Positions 11,901 to 26,200 of a stretch of 64,000 nucleotides of DNA are shown here, one piece after another (position 1 is the stretch's first letter; every line of letters begins with the position of its first letter). The translations under genes and the position numbers were made by a program. The notes under the pieces were generated by a model. It worked only from the letters and a program-made list of their open reading frames with translations. It was not told where the DNA came from and did no database searches. This DNA comes from Arbacia lixula (Eukaryota > Echinodermata > Echinoidea > Arbacioida > Arbaciidae): NCBI GenBank assembly GCA_963669155.1, contig OZ022578.1:8679230-8743229 (forward strand). The letters run 5' to 3'.

Positions 11901-14900
11901 ATATGGCCCCAGGGCCCTGTTGCATATTAAACAGTTACCACTGATGGTACTTTTGCTACCAGTGGCAACTTCTATGGAAACTTTGAATTTGATTGGCTGT
12001 CGAGGGATGTTACCAAGGTAGATACCGTTGATGCAGAGTTACTATCGATGGTCTGTTTTATGGGCTGGGGCCCTAGGGGCAAAATACTGTTCAGTTCCAC
12101 ATGTGGGAGTTCGTCTTCAAGCAAGCCTGACATCACAAGACAACCATGAATAACATTATACCCTTAAGCAGGGCTGGACACTAGCAGGTGCCATTTACAC
12201 TAGCCATAACACTATGCAGTCACATTTGAACTCGGCATCTATAAAGTCTGGAAAAATTCAACATGGGCCATATAATCAAAACCGATATAAAGGACATCGA
12301 GACTTCCTTTGAGAAGAAGTTAGATTGGAGCTCTGCGTATGGTCATGAGAAAAGTGACTTAATGATATGGGGACCTTTCATTACTTTATGGGGGCTTTGT
12401 GTGGGCTTATTTGCTTCCAGTCCAGGGCCATATTACACAAAATTTGCCATATATTGTAACTACCATGGTACAGTGTAGCAGTGCTTGACAACCAATGAAA
12501 ATCAAGGTTTCCATAGAAGTTGACATTGATTGCAAAGTTACCTTCAATGGTAAGGTTTATGCAACAGGACCCTGATGTAACTTAGTAATCAGAATCATTA
12601 ATCATAATGCTGAGATGGAGATGGGTCCCATGCGTTGATCACATAGCCTTTCGAGAAAAATAATAATGGTTTCATGAAGAAAGTTGAGATGTTGAAATGA
12701 TCCATTACTGAAGCTTGGCTCCTTGCCAATTTGTCTTCTCCCCTCTCTTTGCCTGATAGAATGTGTGAAGTGCAGTATAGACACTCTGGAATGTTCATAG
12801 CTATCTGTATAATACTCACATGACATGCATACAGTTACATGTATATTTAGCCTTGTCTGCCCAACATTTGCTGGTAGTAGAACAACTGTTATTACATAAT
12901 GTACATCGCTCAATCTATTTGATGGGGGGGGGGGGGGGGGGGGAGGGGGAACTAATCAGTCTGGTAATTGTGCTGAATTTAGTTGTGTTTTTTCCGTAGT
13001 ATTAAAGCAAAAAGTGAAACTACTCATTTTGGTAATTGTGCTGAATTTAGTTGTGTTTTTTCCGTAGTATGAAAACAAAAAGTGGAACTACACATTCATA
13101 TCGGCTTAATTCCTATATTTTCTACTTTTCTCAGAAAGTGCAAACATGTTGTACTTACATGTATGCTTTTGTGGGCTTTTAAAAAGTGAGGGGAAATATT
13201 GTTACAAGTACCAAAAGATTTAACTGTGTTACTATGTGGGAATTTGATAAAAAAGGGAATACATGTATGTATGTGTTTGTTGATAATCCAAAAATGTGTG
13301 TTTCACATTGGGTACATAAATATACACTTCAAGGTCAACAAAGAATTCTAATGAATGAGATTGGGGGGTTGATACTTAAAGATTAATGCTGTCATAATGC
13401 AAAAATGTAATTTTCACTTTCATTTTGATTTTATTCCTCAAGAACTTAAGTTGGTATACAATCTGTCTGTACTACAAAGGAACAATTGATTGAGTCATGC
13501 TCTAAAAACTTTTGAGAATGCAGGGCTTTAAGACAGGGTACATGTAGCACTTTCCCAGGTAAAAACCCTGCAAAATGGAAGAAAATACTGTAGAACCTCC
13601 CTTCCAACTGCAAACTTAATTAAAACAGAATTATGCAGTCGTTTTATTTTGAGGAGGTCTTTGAAGGATTGTCCAATACCTTCCAGTTCTTGCAGCCTAG
13701 AACCCAGAGACCACTCCCTGCATCACAGTTGCTTGTGAGTAATGGGCCACTGTAGAATATAGTTGCTACAAAACGCGCTTTTCTAACATCAACAGAGATA
13801 GTTTTTCACCTTCCTGTAAATGTCTGTGAAGCTATTTATAATGGCTGTTACATCTATTTTCATGTTTTTTGCGCGACACAGAGCAAACATGACTTTAATA
13901 TCTCCGCAAAATCAAAACCAGCCTGCTATTTTTAGCAACATTGGCATTCAACACGTACGTCTGTCACATGCTGTGATAGCACATTGCACAGCCATTTTTT
14001 GTTGTTGTTGTGGAGCTACGTGTACCTGCACAAGTACTGGCAGTGAACTTGTGTGGGTGTTGTATGCAGTTATGCATTGTACGGCCATCTTTTTTTTTAT
14101 GGCATAAAATTGTTCGGAGCTTTGTTGATGATTTTAATGCGTCTATGGACGATTTTTTTTTGTGTGTGACGAATGTTTCTCATGCGAATATGCTGTAGGT
14201 GTACTGTGTTGTGAGAATGTGTTTGCACAAAAACTACCCACGGTTTTACAGTGTAATGGAAGCGTGCACACTACGATATAGATTGGGTCTGCAAATTCAG
14301 ACTAGTATGCCCCCCCCCCCCCCCATGATAAGATTAACACTTCTAATCCAAGAACTCACTATTGTAGATGTGCTAATGTAATTCTGACAAGCAAGGCTAA
14401 ATCTCCCTGACTGGCAATATGGAGAAGAAAATAGGGAGTGAATAGTCTACCGCAGCCAGACATGTTTCTGTTCAGACGAGATACGTATATGCCTGACAGC
14501 GGCAGGGCAGTGGGCCGGGCGCCTGTCCTGTCCGTCATGGGAGCACACAGTGCAGTTATGCACACTGACCCACATTTATCTGCTCAGGTTACCTCTGTAT
14601 ATTGATAGCTTCTGAGTCAGAAAGTCACCTTGTGTCCAGATACTGTAGCCTACTGTAGTAGTGTGTTTGAATACTGCCATATTGCATCTAGATGTTTGAT
14701 TAGCTTTGAGCAAGTGAAATTAGATACAGGAGTGTGTGTGTGTTTGGGGGGGGGGGGGGGGGGGAGGTCGCCCAGGCTCACCCAGATAATAAAGGTTCCA
14801 AAATGTATTGAAAGAGCTTATGCAATCTGTACTTTCTCAATTTTTTTTGGTCAAGTATTTCTTGTTGCATTTGTTTGAATACACCAGGGGCCCATATCAC

Positions 14901-16691
14901 AAGGAGCTACGATTGATTGTGTGATTGATAGATCAATCGTACAACTGATCTATTGATCTTACGATTGATATCAATTGTAAATCCATATTACATAAAATAT
15001 ATGATCGATATCGATTGTAACTTGCAATTGATGTTGATCATAGCTTGTGAGGATCTAGTGTAACTTTCCGATTGATTACAATATGATGCATAGGTTTGGA
15101 CATGCAATAGATAGCAATTACTTCAATCGCTAAGTTGCTATATAGATATTCTTCCATAGTTGGACTAAATCACCCTGATATCCACTTGAATTTATTTCAC
15201 TTATCCCCAATCGCATGTGTGTACACGCAGTGTGGGATACTGACATTTGATTTAATCCTAACAATAGAGGTCAATAATCCCTTCCAAATAAGGGTGTTAC
15301 TGTCAGGGTTGTCTCATTTACAACAGAAGCTGACCTTCTTAAACATGAATCATTTCCCAGGTATGTGTTGATCTACAAGCACAACTCTAAGTCTAACCAT
15401 GTGTTCATGAAGAGGCCCCTATGAAGTGAAAACATGCACTATGCAGTTAGAATAACCCTCCTGCATACAAGTGTGTCACAGATGTCTTTGACCTAGATTG
15501 TTTGAGTGAAAGGCACTTTCAGGACATGACTGGTACTATATGTACTATAGATGCCAAGTTCAGGCCAAGGCCAGAGAGTGTAGCATATGTTGGAAGCTGT
15601 GGGACAATTCTTTCTCTCAAACTACAATTGTAGCTCAAACAAGGCTCAACCTTTATGGTGGTTTAGGGCCAATGGCCACCTGAAACTCAGGATTCAGTGG
15701 CCCAGCTGACCACCAAAAAAGAAAAACATTCAGTACTCACATCTGGACAGCTTGGGCCACCTGAATTTCCAGTGAGTCTCTCTTGTTTTTGAAAGAATAT
15801 TAATAAAGCTAAACACAGCTACATGACAGTGTATCAGTCCAGGCTTGTTTATAAAGTACATGTTTTATACACAGTGGTTTAGCGTCCCCAGTTTTCAAAG
15901 CCTCAGTCACTCAAAACAAACTAGATCAATACTGCGTCTCTTTGCCCTTTTCTCTCCCCTCCCCTTTCACTAAGAAGAATCTCTATTGTGATCAAACTGC
16001 GTGGGGTTCCAGAGTGTTTGAGTGGTGTATTCATGATTCAACTTGTATTTGTAATTTTGTATAGAGGTGTATGTATTATACTAGTGTGTTGTACCTTGAT
16101 GAGGAAAGGTTCCTGTTGTGTCTAGTGTACAGCAGTGTATTACATGTACATGCTTCCTCATCTTCCTTACTAATGAGTCGAGAGCTGTGCACAACTGGAC
16201 TGTACCGGGATATGCACTGCTGAGTCACTCTTCAGAAACTTTTTGGAAGATGTTTCTGAATGGGCATCACTTGCATAGTGCCTTGAGGATAATGAGTGCT
16301 AGATTAAGCTAAGAAGATCTATTTTGCAGTCCAAGTACAGATCAGACGGAGGCAATCTTTCAAGATGTCTTGCAATGGGACTTATTGACAATGATTTGTG
16401 CCTTTTCGTTGTGGAGCAAACTTATAAGAGGCACTGTGGAATTGAACACTTCATTGAATAGCTTCTGCATTCACTTTTACTTTATTTGAAAGTGTATCAA
16501 ACTTGGAACATATAGAGCTGCATTTTTTTCTGAATCAACATGGTGCGGGGAAAGAAAAATGGGACAGTCTCTCCTATTCCCCAGAAGGAAGTACATACAT
16601 GTAAGTTCATTAGAATAAATATCTGCTTGTATCTGCCAACTGCTACTGCTACATGTACATAGTACAACTTCAACTACTTCTGCTACTGTTG

Positions 16692-16747
<56 letters not shown>

Positions 16748-16755
16748 GCTACATT

Positions 16756-16804
<49 letters not shown>

Positions 16805-17021
16805 GCTACTACTACTACTGCTACTGCTACTGCTACTGCTACTACTGCTACTTCTACTACTGCTACTGCTACTACTTCTACTACTACTACTTCTACTACT
16901 ACTACTTCTACTACTACTATTACTACTACTATTACTACTACTACTACTACTACTACCACTACTACTGCTACGACTACTACTACTACTGCTACCGCTACTA
17001 CTACTATTTCTACTACTGCTG

Positions 17022-17052
<31 letters not shown>

Positions 17053-17081
17053 TACTACTTCTACTTCTACTACTACTACTT

Positions 17082-17137
<56 letters not shown>

Positions 17138-17165
17138 GCTACTGCTACTACTTCTACTACTACTT

Positions 17166-17204
<39 letters not shown>

Positions 17205-17213
17205 TTACTACTG

Positions 17214-17264
<51 letters not shown>

Positions 17265-20200
17265 TTACTACTACTACTACTACTTCTACTACTGCTGCTA
17301 CTACTACTAGAGTGACCAAATTACCTCATAGAAGTATGTCTAAGGATTGTATCAACTGAATATACTTCATCTTTGTGCGTGTTTACCAGGTGAGCTAGCA
17401 GCCGCTGCTGGGCTATGGACACAAGAGGGCAGCAGTGCAGTTAGTCTGCGGGAGACGGAAGCCCAGTACAACCACCAGCCCAACACGGTGCACGGGCTAT
17501 TCCACCGCATCCAGAGGGAGTATCCTAACAACGTCGCCATGGCGATCAAGAGGGGAGGTGATTGGGTGAAATGGAGCTACACAGAGTACTGGCAGCAGAG
17601 CAGAGCCGCCGCAAAGTCATTCCTCAAGGTATCCAAACTGCCTATATATTCTGCCTCTGTGAATCATGTGGACTTAGAGTAGTTTTTTAGGAATAAAGTC
17701 TCTCATTCCAAAAGTCATTCCTCAAGGTATCCAAAATGCCAATATACCCTGTCTCTTTGAGGCTGCATTGAAACCTGTGGACATGAAGTAACTTTAGAAA
17801 TAAAGTCACTTCCCGAATTAATTCCACAAGGTACAGTTCATTGTCGGGACTAGTCTACCAAGATATGATGCAATGTAGGAACCAGTCTGGGGTTCAAATA
17901 TTTGTTTATTATATCTATCATACCGGAAAATAGTTTAGTTTTCCTATTAGGTCCAAGGGCTTGGGCTGCCTGTTTGTAAATCATGCGAGTACATTAGTTT
18001 TTAACCATGAAGCAATGAGGCTTATGCCATCGTTATGGATGAGAAAATCCCAACAAAATTACATTTGCGATTTGGCTTTCGAGTTGTTTGCATTCCATGT
18101 TCTACTATCATTGAAGAGCTGTTTGCAAAGTAAACATGCTCTGTCCACATAGACTAGGCAAATATTTGACTGGAGTTGTGTATGTCATTCAGCAGCGTCA
18201 GCTCAATTATAAGCCTATTAACCACATTTCAGCCACACAAAAGTGATAATAACTTATCATAAGTCACATCTATCTGCATTACTTACTAATGCCAATTTTG
18301 TCATTGAAAATACATTGTATGTAAATATGTCATTTGTGAATATTAGACTATGTGTGAAGGACTGTTGCTTTGTTAATACATTATGTATTCACTTAAAATG
18401 TGTGCCGAATGCTTGACACATTTTTGAAATTTGTGCAAAGAAAATAACTGTACATTGTAAATTCATTGTCTTTGTACCCTGTCTTATATACAGCGTACTT
18501 ACAGTATTTCTTCCTTTGTATGCTTCGCTAATTTATGTTGAAATATCTATAGAAACAAATCCTACATTCTTCTGTTTTCCTTTTGTTAACAGCTTGGCCT
18601 GGAGAGATTTCATGGCGTTGGCATCATTGGGTTCAACTCCCCCGAGTGGTTCCTGTCCAGTATGGGTGCCATGTTTGCAGGGTAAATTGCACCTTTCATA
18701 AGTGATAGCGGCCAGTTCCTCTTCTTTCAATGTGCTTCTTCTGATGATGATTCAGTATTGTGTTAGTAATTCTTCTATCTTGTTGAAGCCTAAGTTAAAT
18801 GCCCCATCTGAACGGTCAGGACCCGATGCCCCATCGAAATTGGGAGCTTCCCACGAGGACAAGATATGCATCTACTATACCAAGCACTCACATAGGTTTT
18901 GCCCATTTCCCCCTGTGTCGTTCCAATGAGCAGTGCGCAAGCTCGCCTCTGTTCTGCACAAATACGTACCGTCTTAGAAAAAAAGAAAGAAAAGACATTT
19001 AAACGTTGTAATGTCAATTAATGACTGTGCCATTAGCCTATCATTGCAAACCGATGTCACATCGCATTTAAAATGTTGTGATTAGCCCAGACAAATTCCT
19101 ACCCTATGGGATTTGTATGTATTAATGGTGAAAGAATACACAAGTGGCACTCTAAGGGCTGATATTGTGCTGAAATTGATGTGGCAAAAGGCAAGGGAAA
19201 GCAGAAACTAACCAAACAGATTTCATCTGTACTAGCTGTACATATGTCTTTGTGCTGATGGCTAGCAAGGCGCGATCAACATGTTTGTAAATGAATGATT
19301 ATAGAAATAATGAAAGAAAAAACAAGAGGATAAGTGTAAACACGGTGACACCTGCCTTAGTGACCACCTGTCTACAATGATTGCAGTTTTTGTATCCGTT
19401 GAACAATATTTTTTATTGAAACCTGCCCTATAGTCATCCGTACTGAAAGACTCACCTGCTCTCAAAGACTGCTTTTCGTCTCCCTTGAAAGGTCTTATAC
19501 AGGTTTCACTGTGGTTTACTACTCTTGAATTTCTTTGTTTCTGTTGACCAGGGGCTTTGGAGTGGGCATCTACACAACCAACTCTCCAGAAGCATGCCAG
19601 TACGTGATTGGGAACTGCAAGGCCAGCGTGGTGGTAGTAGAGAACAAGAAGCAGCTGGACAAGGTGCTCAAGGTGTGGGACCAGCTGCCCCACCTCAAGG
19701 CCGTGGTCCAGTACACCGGTCAACTGGAGGAGAAGAGGGACAACGTCTATGAGGTCAGTCTAAAGGAAGGGGTGGGCGGTGGGGAAAGGTCATAGGGGAA
19801 GTCCCTAGGATTGCAAGGTTTGAGACAAGCTGTACCACCCTAAGGCCTTGGGCCAATATATATCGGCAGCCTGGATGAGTACAATGACACATGAAAAGTA
19901 TCTTATGAAAATACTTAACTCTATGTCCTCAAGTACCCTGTGAAGTAGACTGAGACATTGCTTGTTCTTCTCTCTTGTGTAGTGGGCTGATTTCATGAAG
20001 CTGGGTAGCTACATGACGGATGAGGAGCTGGATGGCATCATGCAGACCCAAGCACCCAACCATTGCTGTGCTCTTATCTACACATCAGGCACCACCGGCA
20101 ACCCCAAGGGAGTCATGATCAGCCATGATAATGTGAGTCTTTGAACCCCATCCCTGGTCCATGGTGCATAAAACTTACCATTGATGGTAACTTTGCTTCC

Positions 20201-23200
20201 AATGTCAACTTCTGTGGAAACCTTGAATTTGATTGGCTTTTGAGCAATGTTCCTGTGGTAGTTACCATTCATGACAGAGTTACTCTTAATGGTAAGTTTT
20301 ATGCAACAGGGCCCAGTATGGTCTTTTCCCCCCTCCCTGCCCTCTCGCATACATCAGGTACCACCCACAAGGGGATCACGGTCAGCCATGATTGCTGATC
20401 CCATACCCCTATGCTAGCCCCACCCACTCCTTAATCCAATAGCAAGCAACCCCACTCCCTCTTACTCTATACATCAGGATCAACCAGATGCCACACCTGC
20501 TGTCTTTACTTATCTCCTCATCTGAACTCCTAAAGGATTCATGATCAGCCATGTATTGTTCGTCAGTGATCCTGTTCTCCTCTGTTACCCCCATTCTATC
20601 CAAATTTCTTGTAATTTTTTTTTTTGAATTTAAAAAGCTTGTTTTTATAGAGAGGGAAGAACAGGAGAATAAATATTTACAAATTGTCACGGTGATGACA
20701 AATATTCTGACTCCCCCCTCTTCTCCCTTCAGTACACATGGATCACCCAGCGGTGCCTGTCACAGGTGCACATCCCGATGAGCCAGCACCGAGTGGTCAG
20801 CTACCTCCCCCTCAGCCACGTGGCCGCCCAAGTCTTTGACATCTACTTCCCCCTCTTCTTGGCTGGGACCACCTACTTTGCCTCGCCCGATGCACTCAAG
20901 GTAGGACTGAGCCCACATGCCAGTTAACCTATTTATTTATTGGGAACATGGTATATATGGATCTTTTGCTACTGTAGTGTACGTCTATTTGTTTTCGTCT
21001 CTGGAAACTAAACCTTTTAATAATTTATAGCATACCTGAGTTTATGCCAATGTATCATTCAGAGTGCTCCCAGAATTTTACGATGCAAAACAGTGAAATG
21101 AGACAATGTGTCAGGTATTATTTGTTAAAAATGTGGTGCACAGTTATGGAAAGTGTGGCATGAAGAAACAAGAAACGTTAAGGAAAATAAGAATGATACT
21201 GGTTTGACCTTATTTGTGCACAATAACTTTCATAAAATGGTGTAAAACTGCACTTTCTTTTGCACTAGGGATCATTTTATTGTCACTGTCGATTCTTTCC
21301 GCATTGGATGCTAAAAATCTGTGATCTGTCAGATAATTGCTTTCAATAGCATCTGAAACTTATATCTGGCTTGCACTGCTCATCATGTGTGATGGTCCAT
21401 ACACTATGGACATGGTCTTTTGTTATTTAAAGGGAATATACTGTACTAGGAAGACAAAAAAGCCTTCAAAACGTGATCGTGAGCAATCATCTAGCCATTG
21501 GTCTTAAATGCATGTATTGTCCATTTAGAAACTTGATGAAATTTATTTGCCCTCAACTGATCCACATTTGGAGAAATTAGTGATTAAATAACAAATTCAT
21601 AATATGTTTGGGCCAAACAATTTGAGGATTTGTGATTTAATCATTTGTTACTCTAAATGTGGATCATTTGAGGGCAAATCAATTTCAGCAAGTTTCTAAA
21701 ATGGACAATACATGAATTTAAGACCAATGGCTAGAAGATTGCTCACGATCACTTATTGAAGGCTTTTCTGTCTTCCAATTACAGAATATTTCTTTTAAAA
21801 GGGACCCTTTGAATTTTGTTCACGTCACAAAAGACCATGTTCATAGTCATACCATAGGTTTGCTGTTAGCTCTTAGTGATGGGCTTACTTCACATTCTGA
21901 ATAAAATTTGTCACTTGTTATATTTCGTGAGCAGTTTACATTAATCATGATTTATGACAGTCTTAATGGAAACTCAACCATATTAATGGCATTGTATTCC
22001 CAATGGAAGCTTATAAACTGGGCGAAGAGTGCACTTTCATGTTTGATAGTGGAAGTGAAACCCATTTTTTTTTAATGGCGTAGATGTTTTATGAGCTGTA
22101 TCCATGATGGACAGATGGATTGAGTAGTAGGGTAGCTATATATGTCTCTGATATCCAATCTGTTTGAATACTCAACATGTTTGAATTAAAGCTTCCTCAG
22201 ACCAAATGACAGGAAACCAATGAATTAAATGATGCATTGTACATAAATATAGGCCATTTAGCATTAAAAAAAATCAGATACATATCTGATCCATGTGTGG
22301 AAAGTTAAACTTATGTACATCTTGTTATTCAATTTTAAGCATGACCAAGTAAATTTGAATTTACAACTGTAACTTGATGATTTACCATCCTTCCTTGAAC
22401 CTGTGTATGCTGGCCTTGGTCTTTTGTTAGGGCTCCCTCGTTGACACGCTGAAGGAAGTGAGGCCGACGTCGTTCCTGGGTGTGCCCCGCGTGTGGGAGA
22501 AGATTCATGAGAAGCTGCGCTCCATCTCGGCCTCTGTTACTGGTGTCAAGAAGCGCATGGCCACCTGGGCCAAAGACATCGGTTACCGTGGCAACGTGGC
22601 CATAGCAAGCAGGTTGGTGATGTCTGTGTAATGGTATAGTCGTACCCCACTTGCAAAGCGCTACCATCCATAAAAAAACTCCCCAAACATGATGAGCATT
22701 CAAATGTCGAAAAAAGCATTATGAGACATGCGTACATCACTTAATTTCCACCCTAGCATTACAATAAAGCATTCATACGCCATGCTTCCACCTCTCGTAT
22801 CTCACCCTCATGACTTCATTAAAATAATCAAACTTGATCATAAATTTGTGAGATTAAGCATCTATCTATTTGACTAGTAAGTTTTTTTTTATATAAATAG
22901 TTATCAATTGTTATTGAAAGACATTTCATTTTATTAAGCTATAAAGTTCATTATCAGTTTAAATTGCACCCATAAATTACTAATGCTGCTACTATAGAAG
23001 TAACATTTCTAAATGGATTGACAAGGTATGTTCTTAAATAACCAATAAAAAGTCTGGTAATATCAGTTTCAATTTCCATACTGCATGACAGTATGATCTT
23101 TCTTGGCATCATGGAAAAAGAAATATTACTTCTCATTGGATGTTTTCAAAACTTCTGGATGTAATGCTCTCTCTAACTGAACCTCAGTGGGAACATTTTA

Positions 23201-26200
23201 AGAAAAGAAAAAGAGAAAGAGGCTTGTATGTATGTATTTATGTGTGCATATATTCGTGGGTGAGTGTGTGGTGTTGAGGGAGGCAATTTCATACTTCCAT
23301 TTCGCACACAATGTATGAGAGGTACAAGTTGCTACTGGATGGACTGTTTTGTTGAGAGGGGGGTGGGGTATTTACACGGTTTCTCATTGTGCAGTTCCTT
23401 CTATCAAGCTCCTACCCTCTTTGAATACTGTAATACATCTTATATATTTACATCTTCATTTCTTGCACATTGCACTATGGTCAAGGTCAATTGCTGGTGG
23501 CATAGACGTAGAAAAATTTATTGAATAACAAAGATCAAATTTTATTGTACATTGATACTGTTGTGATAGATTAAATACTGGTAAGTGGGGGCATATGGTT
23601 AGAATTGAAAAAAACAAAACTGTTCATTTTAAGAAGGCCTCTCCATTAATCATTTGTAGTATTTTATGGGTATGTTATCTGGATGAATAGTTCGGCATGA
23701 CACTGACAATCTGCTGCATTGAAAACAAACAAATAATTGTTTAATCCTCCCTGTTCTAGAGCCATAATATGTGACCAGTTCATACTTAAGATCCTTTATG
23801 AAAGCTCCTTTTGAGAACATTGCATGATAGCTGCTTAACTAGTTCCCTTCCTTTTTTTTTTTTTTTGGTTTTATTTTCATTGACTAGCTATGCAGCTATC
23901 CCATGTGACATTTCTTGTACGGTTTTGTACCGCTGTTTTTGCTAACTCTTCAGTGCACTTATTTCCCACCTTGCTAACACAACAGCCAATGCAATATTGT
24001 CTCTTAATGGCCGTCTCTTTCCTCCCTACGGAGATTACCCTATCTTCTTCTCTGTTGTTCTACCTTCACTCATCCTTTTTGCTTATCATAATGCTTGTTC
24101 CTTCCACATCTATGAGTTATGGCTAAAGTTGTTTTCACACATTCACCCAAACATTCCCCGTCATATAGCAGTGTTAAAGCCAGAAGACCTAACAAAGTGC
24201 CCAGGTGAGCACATTTCTCTTCAGTTTTCATTAAAAAAATGTGATATTTATATGTTGCATGCTTGCAGTGATGTGGTTTGCAGTATATTCCTCCTTAATG
24301 GCATTGATATTTGTTGCATGTTTTTTTAAACTGCCGTTGATCTCGTGCACAAATTACAGAATATGCATGTGTGGCGTTTTGTAGTGCATGCTGGTATTAA
24401 TGTGGTGATTGTTTTCACTATATATGGTGTTGCTATCTGGGTAGAAAACCACCAGGACAGTCACAATGAAGGTTGTGTTTGCTGATGGCTGATGTTAATA
24501 GAGTGTGTATCAATGGCATTCAGGAGGAATGCAAGCTGTGCATTGGTGTATATGCTTTGATAAACTTGCATCACTGCACGGAGATAGATTCATGAGATTT
24601 GAGGCCAAATTCCTCACAGTTCAAAGGTCAATAAACTTTGCCAAAACAGAGAAATTCAAATATCTAATTTCAACACAATGTACGTGTAAATATTGTACCA
24701 TAATGAACATAGGAACAATAACTAGGAATTCAATGTTCCCATTCCAGTCAAGTTCTCATAAGAGATGATCAATTGAAACCAGATGAAGCTAACATAGAGG
24801 CGATGCATATTCATTGACTGCCATGGCAGTCAAATTGTTCTGGTTTACCTTGCTGTGTAGTCACACATATCACCATTGACTTTAGCATGAATGTGTGGTT
24901 TTAAGATGTTTGAATATATATTCTTTCACAAGTGTTTGCATAGTTCAATGATTGCAAAATAAACATAATGCTAATTTATCTTTACCTCAACATGATATAT
25001 CTACGTACATGTATGTGTTGTATTCTTTGAAATATCCAAATGTAATGTCATCATTTACGAATGGAAGTGTTGATCATGCATTTATTATGTAGAATGTATA
25101 TCTCATCTATGCAGTAATATGTTGAATACATATATAGCAAAGTAATAGTTTGTATTGAAGCAGTGCTCTATATAGTATCAGGACTACTATTGAACATTGC
25201 TTGTGGGTCTTTTTTTTTTTAATATAAAACAAACCTGACCATCATTATTCCAAGTGTCTTTCTTCTCACCTTCACAGACCATATTTATTGCTCAGTGTGG
25301 GTGTGACAGAATGACACAATAGTTTCTTTTACTGGTACATAACAATGAAGGATAAGAAACAAAATTTATACCGGTAGTTTTTTCTTTTATGTGAAATTGG
25401 CAATATAAGTCGAATGCAACCAAGACTATAATTTGTATTGCCTGCATAAATATGTAAATGTTCACGCGTATAAGTTGATATGTACGTATTAAACTTCTCA
25501 TTATATCGCATTATATTTTTGTATTTACTGGTTGATGAATATTTGGTTCCCTTTTCCCAGCAATTGCTGTAATAACATAATTATATTCTGTAGTATTTGT
25601 GTGTAATAAACTTCTCCATAGTATCAGTTTTAACACACATGCTATGTAGTATCAATGTGTGTGTGTGTGTTTGATTTTATACTTCTATTTACAAGTTAAA
25701 TGTACTTGTGGAATGAAACATTTCCTGTCATTTATGCATGTATTGATTGATGTGCACCAAATTTTATTTACCTATGTTGTGTTGAGAAAAATAATAGTTT
25801 TGAAGCAGATTATAGATTCAATTCTTTAATGCACATGTTAAAATCTATTGTTTTGTTCACAAATTCCAGATGTTTGATTTAGGAAATATAAATTAGCACC
25901 AGTTTTCTTCTATGAAATGTTTTAAACTTAAAAGTGTTTTTTCCTTCCTTTTTGAACTATATTTTTTATTATTTATTCTAAATAGGCAATCTGTTCCGTG
26001 GGGCTGGACCATTGCGAACATGCTAGTTTTCCGAAAGGTAAGTTAAAAGATAGGGTAACTCTTTTGCAGGTAAAAACAAATTTTGTTAAAACCGCAAAAA
26101 GATGGAAGAAAGTAGGTATAATTATAGCAATTTTGGGGAGTTTTTGTTGCATAGAAACCGGATATGTCACTGAGAAACAAGCCCATAAACAGAGTTAATC

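Noticed and set aside
16477..17319. 280-codon poly-Val and 220-codon poly-Leu frames on opposite strands
   Set aside because: Both are readings of the TAC microsatellite.
19262..19723. 153-codon minus-strand frame
   Set aside because: It is antisense to ACSBG exon 5 and owes its length to the GC-rich coding strand.
22335..22703. 122-codon minus-strand frame
   Set aside because: Antisense shadow of ACSBG exon 8.
23968..24201. Open stretch with AG and GTGAGC borders in ACSBG intron 8
   Set aside because: Entry phase does not fit exon 8, composition is T-rich, and no family is recognised.
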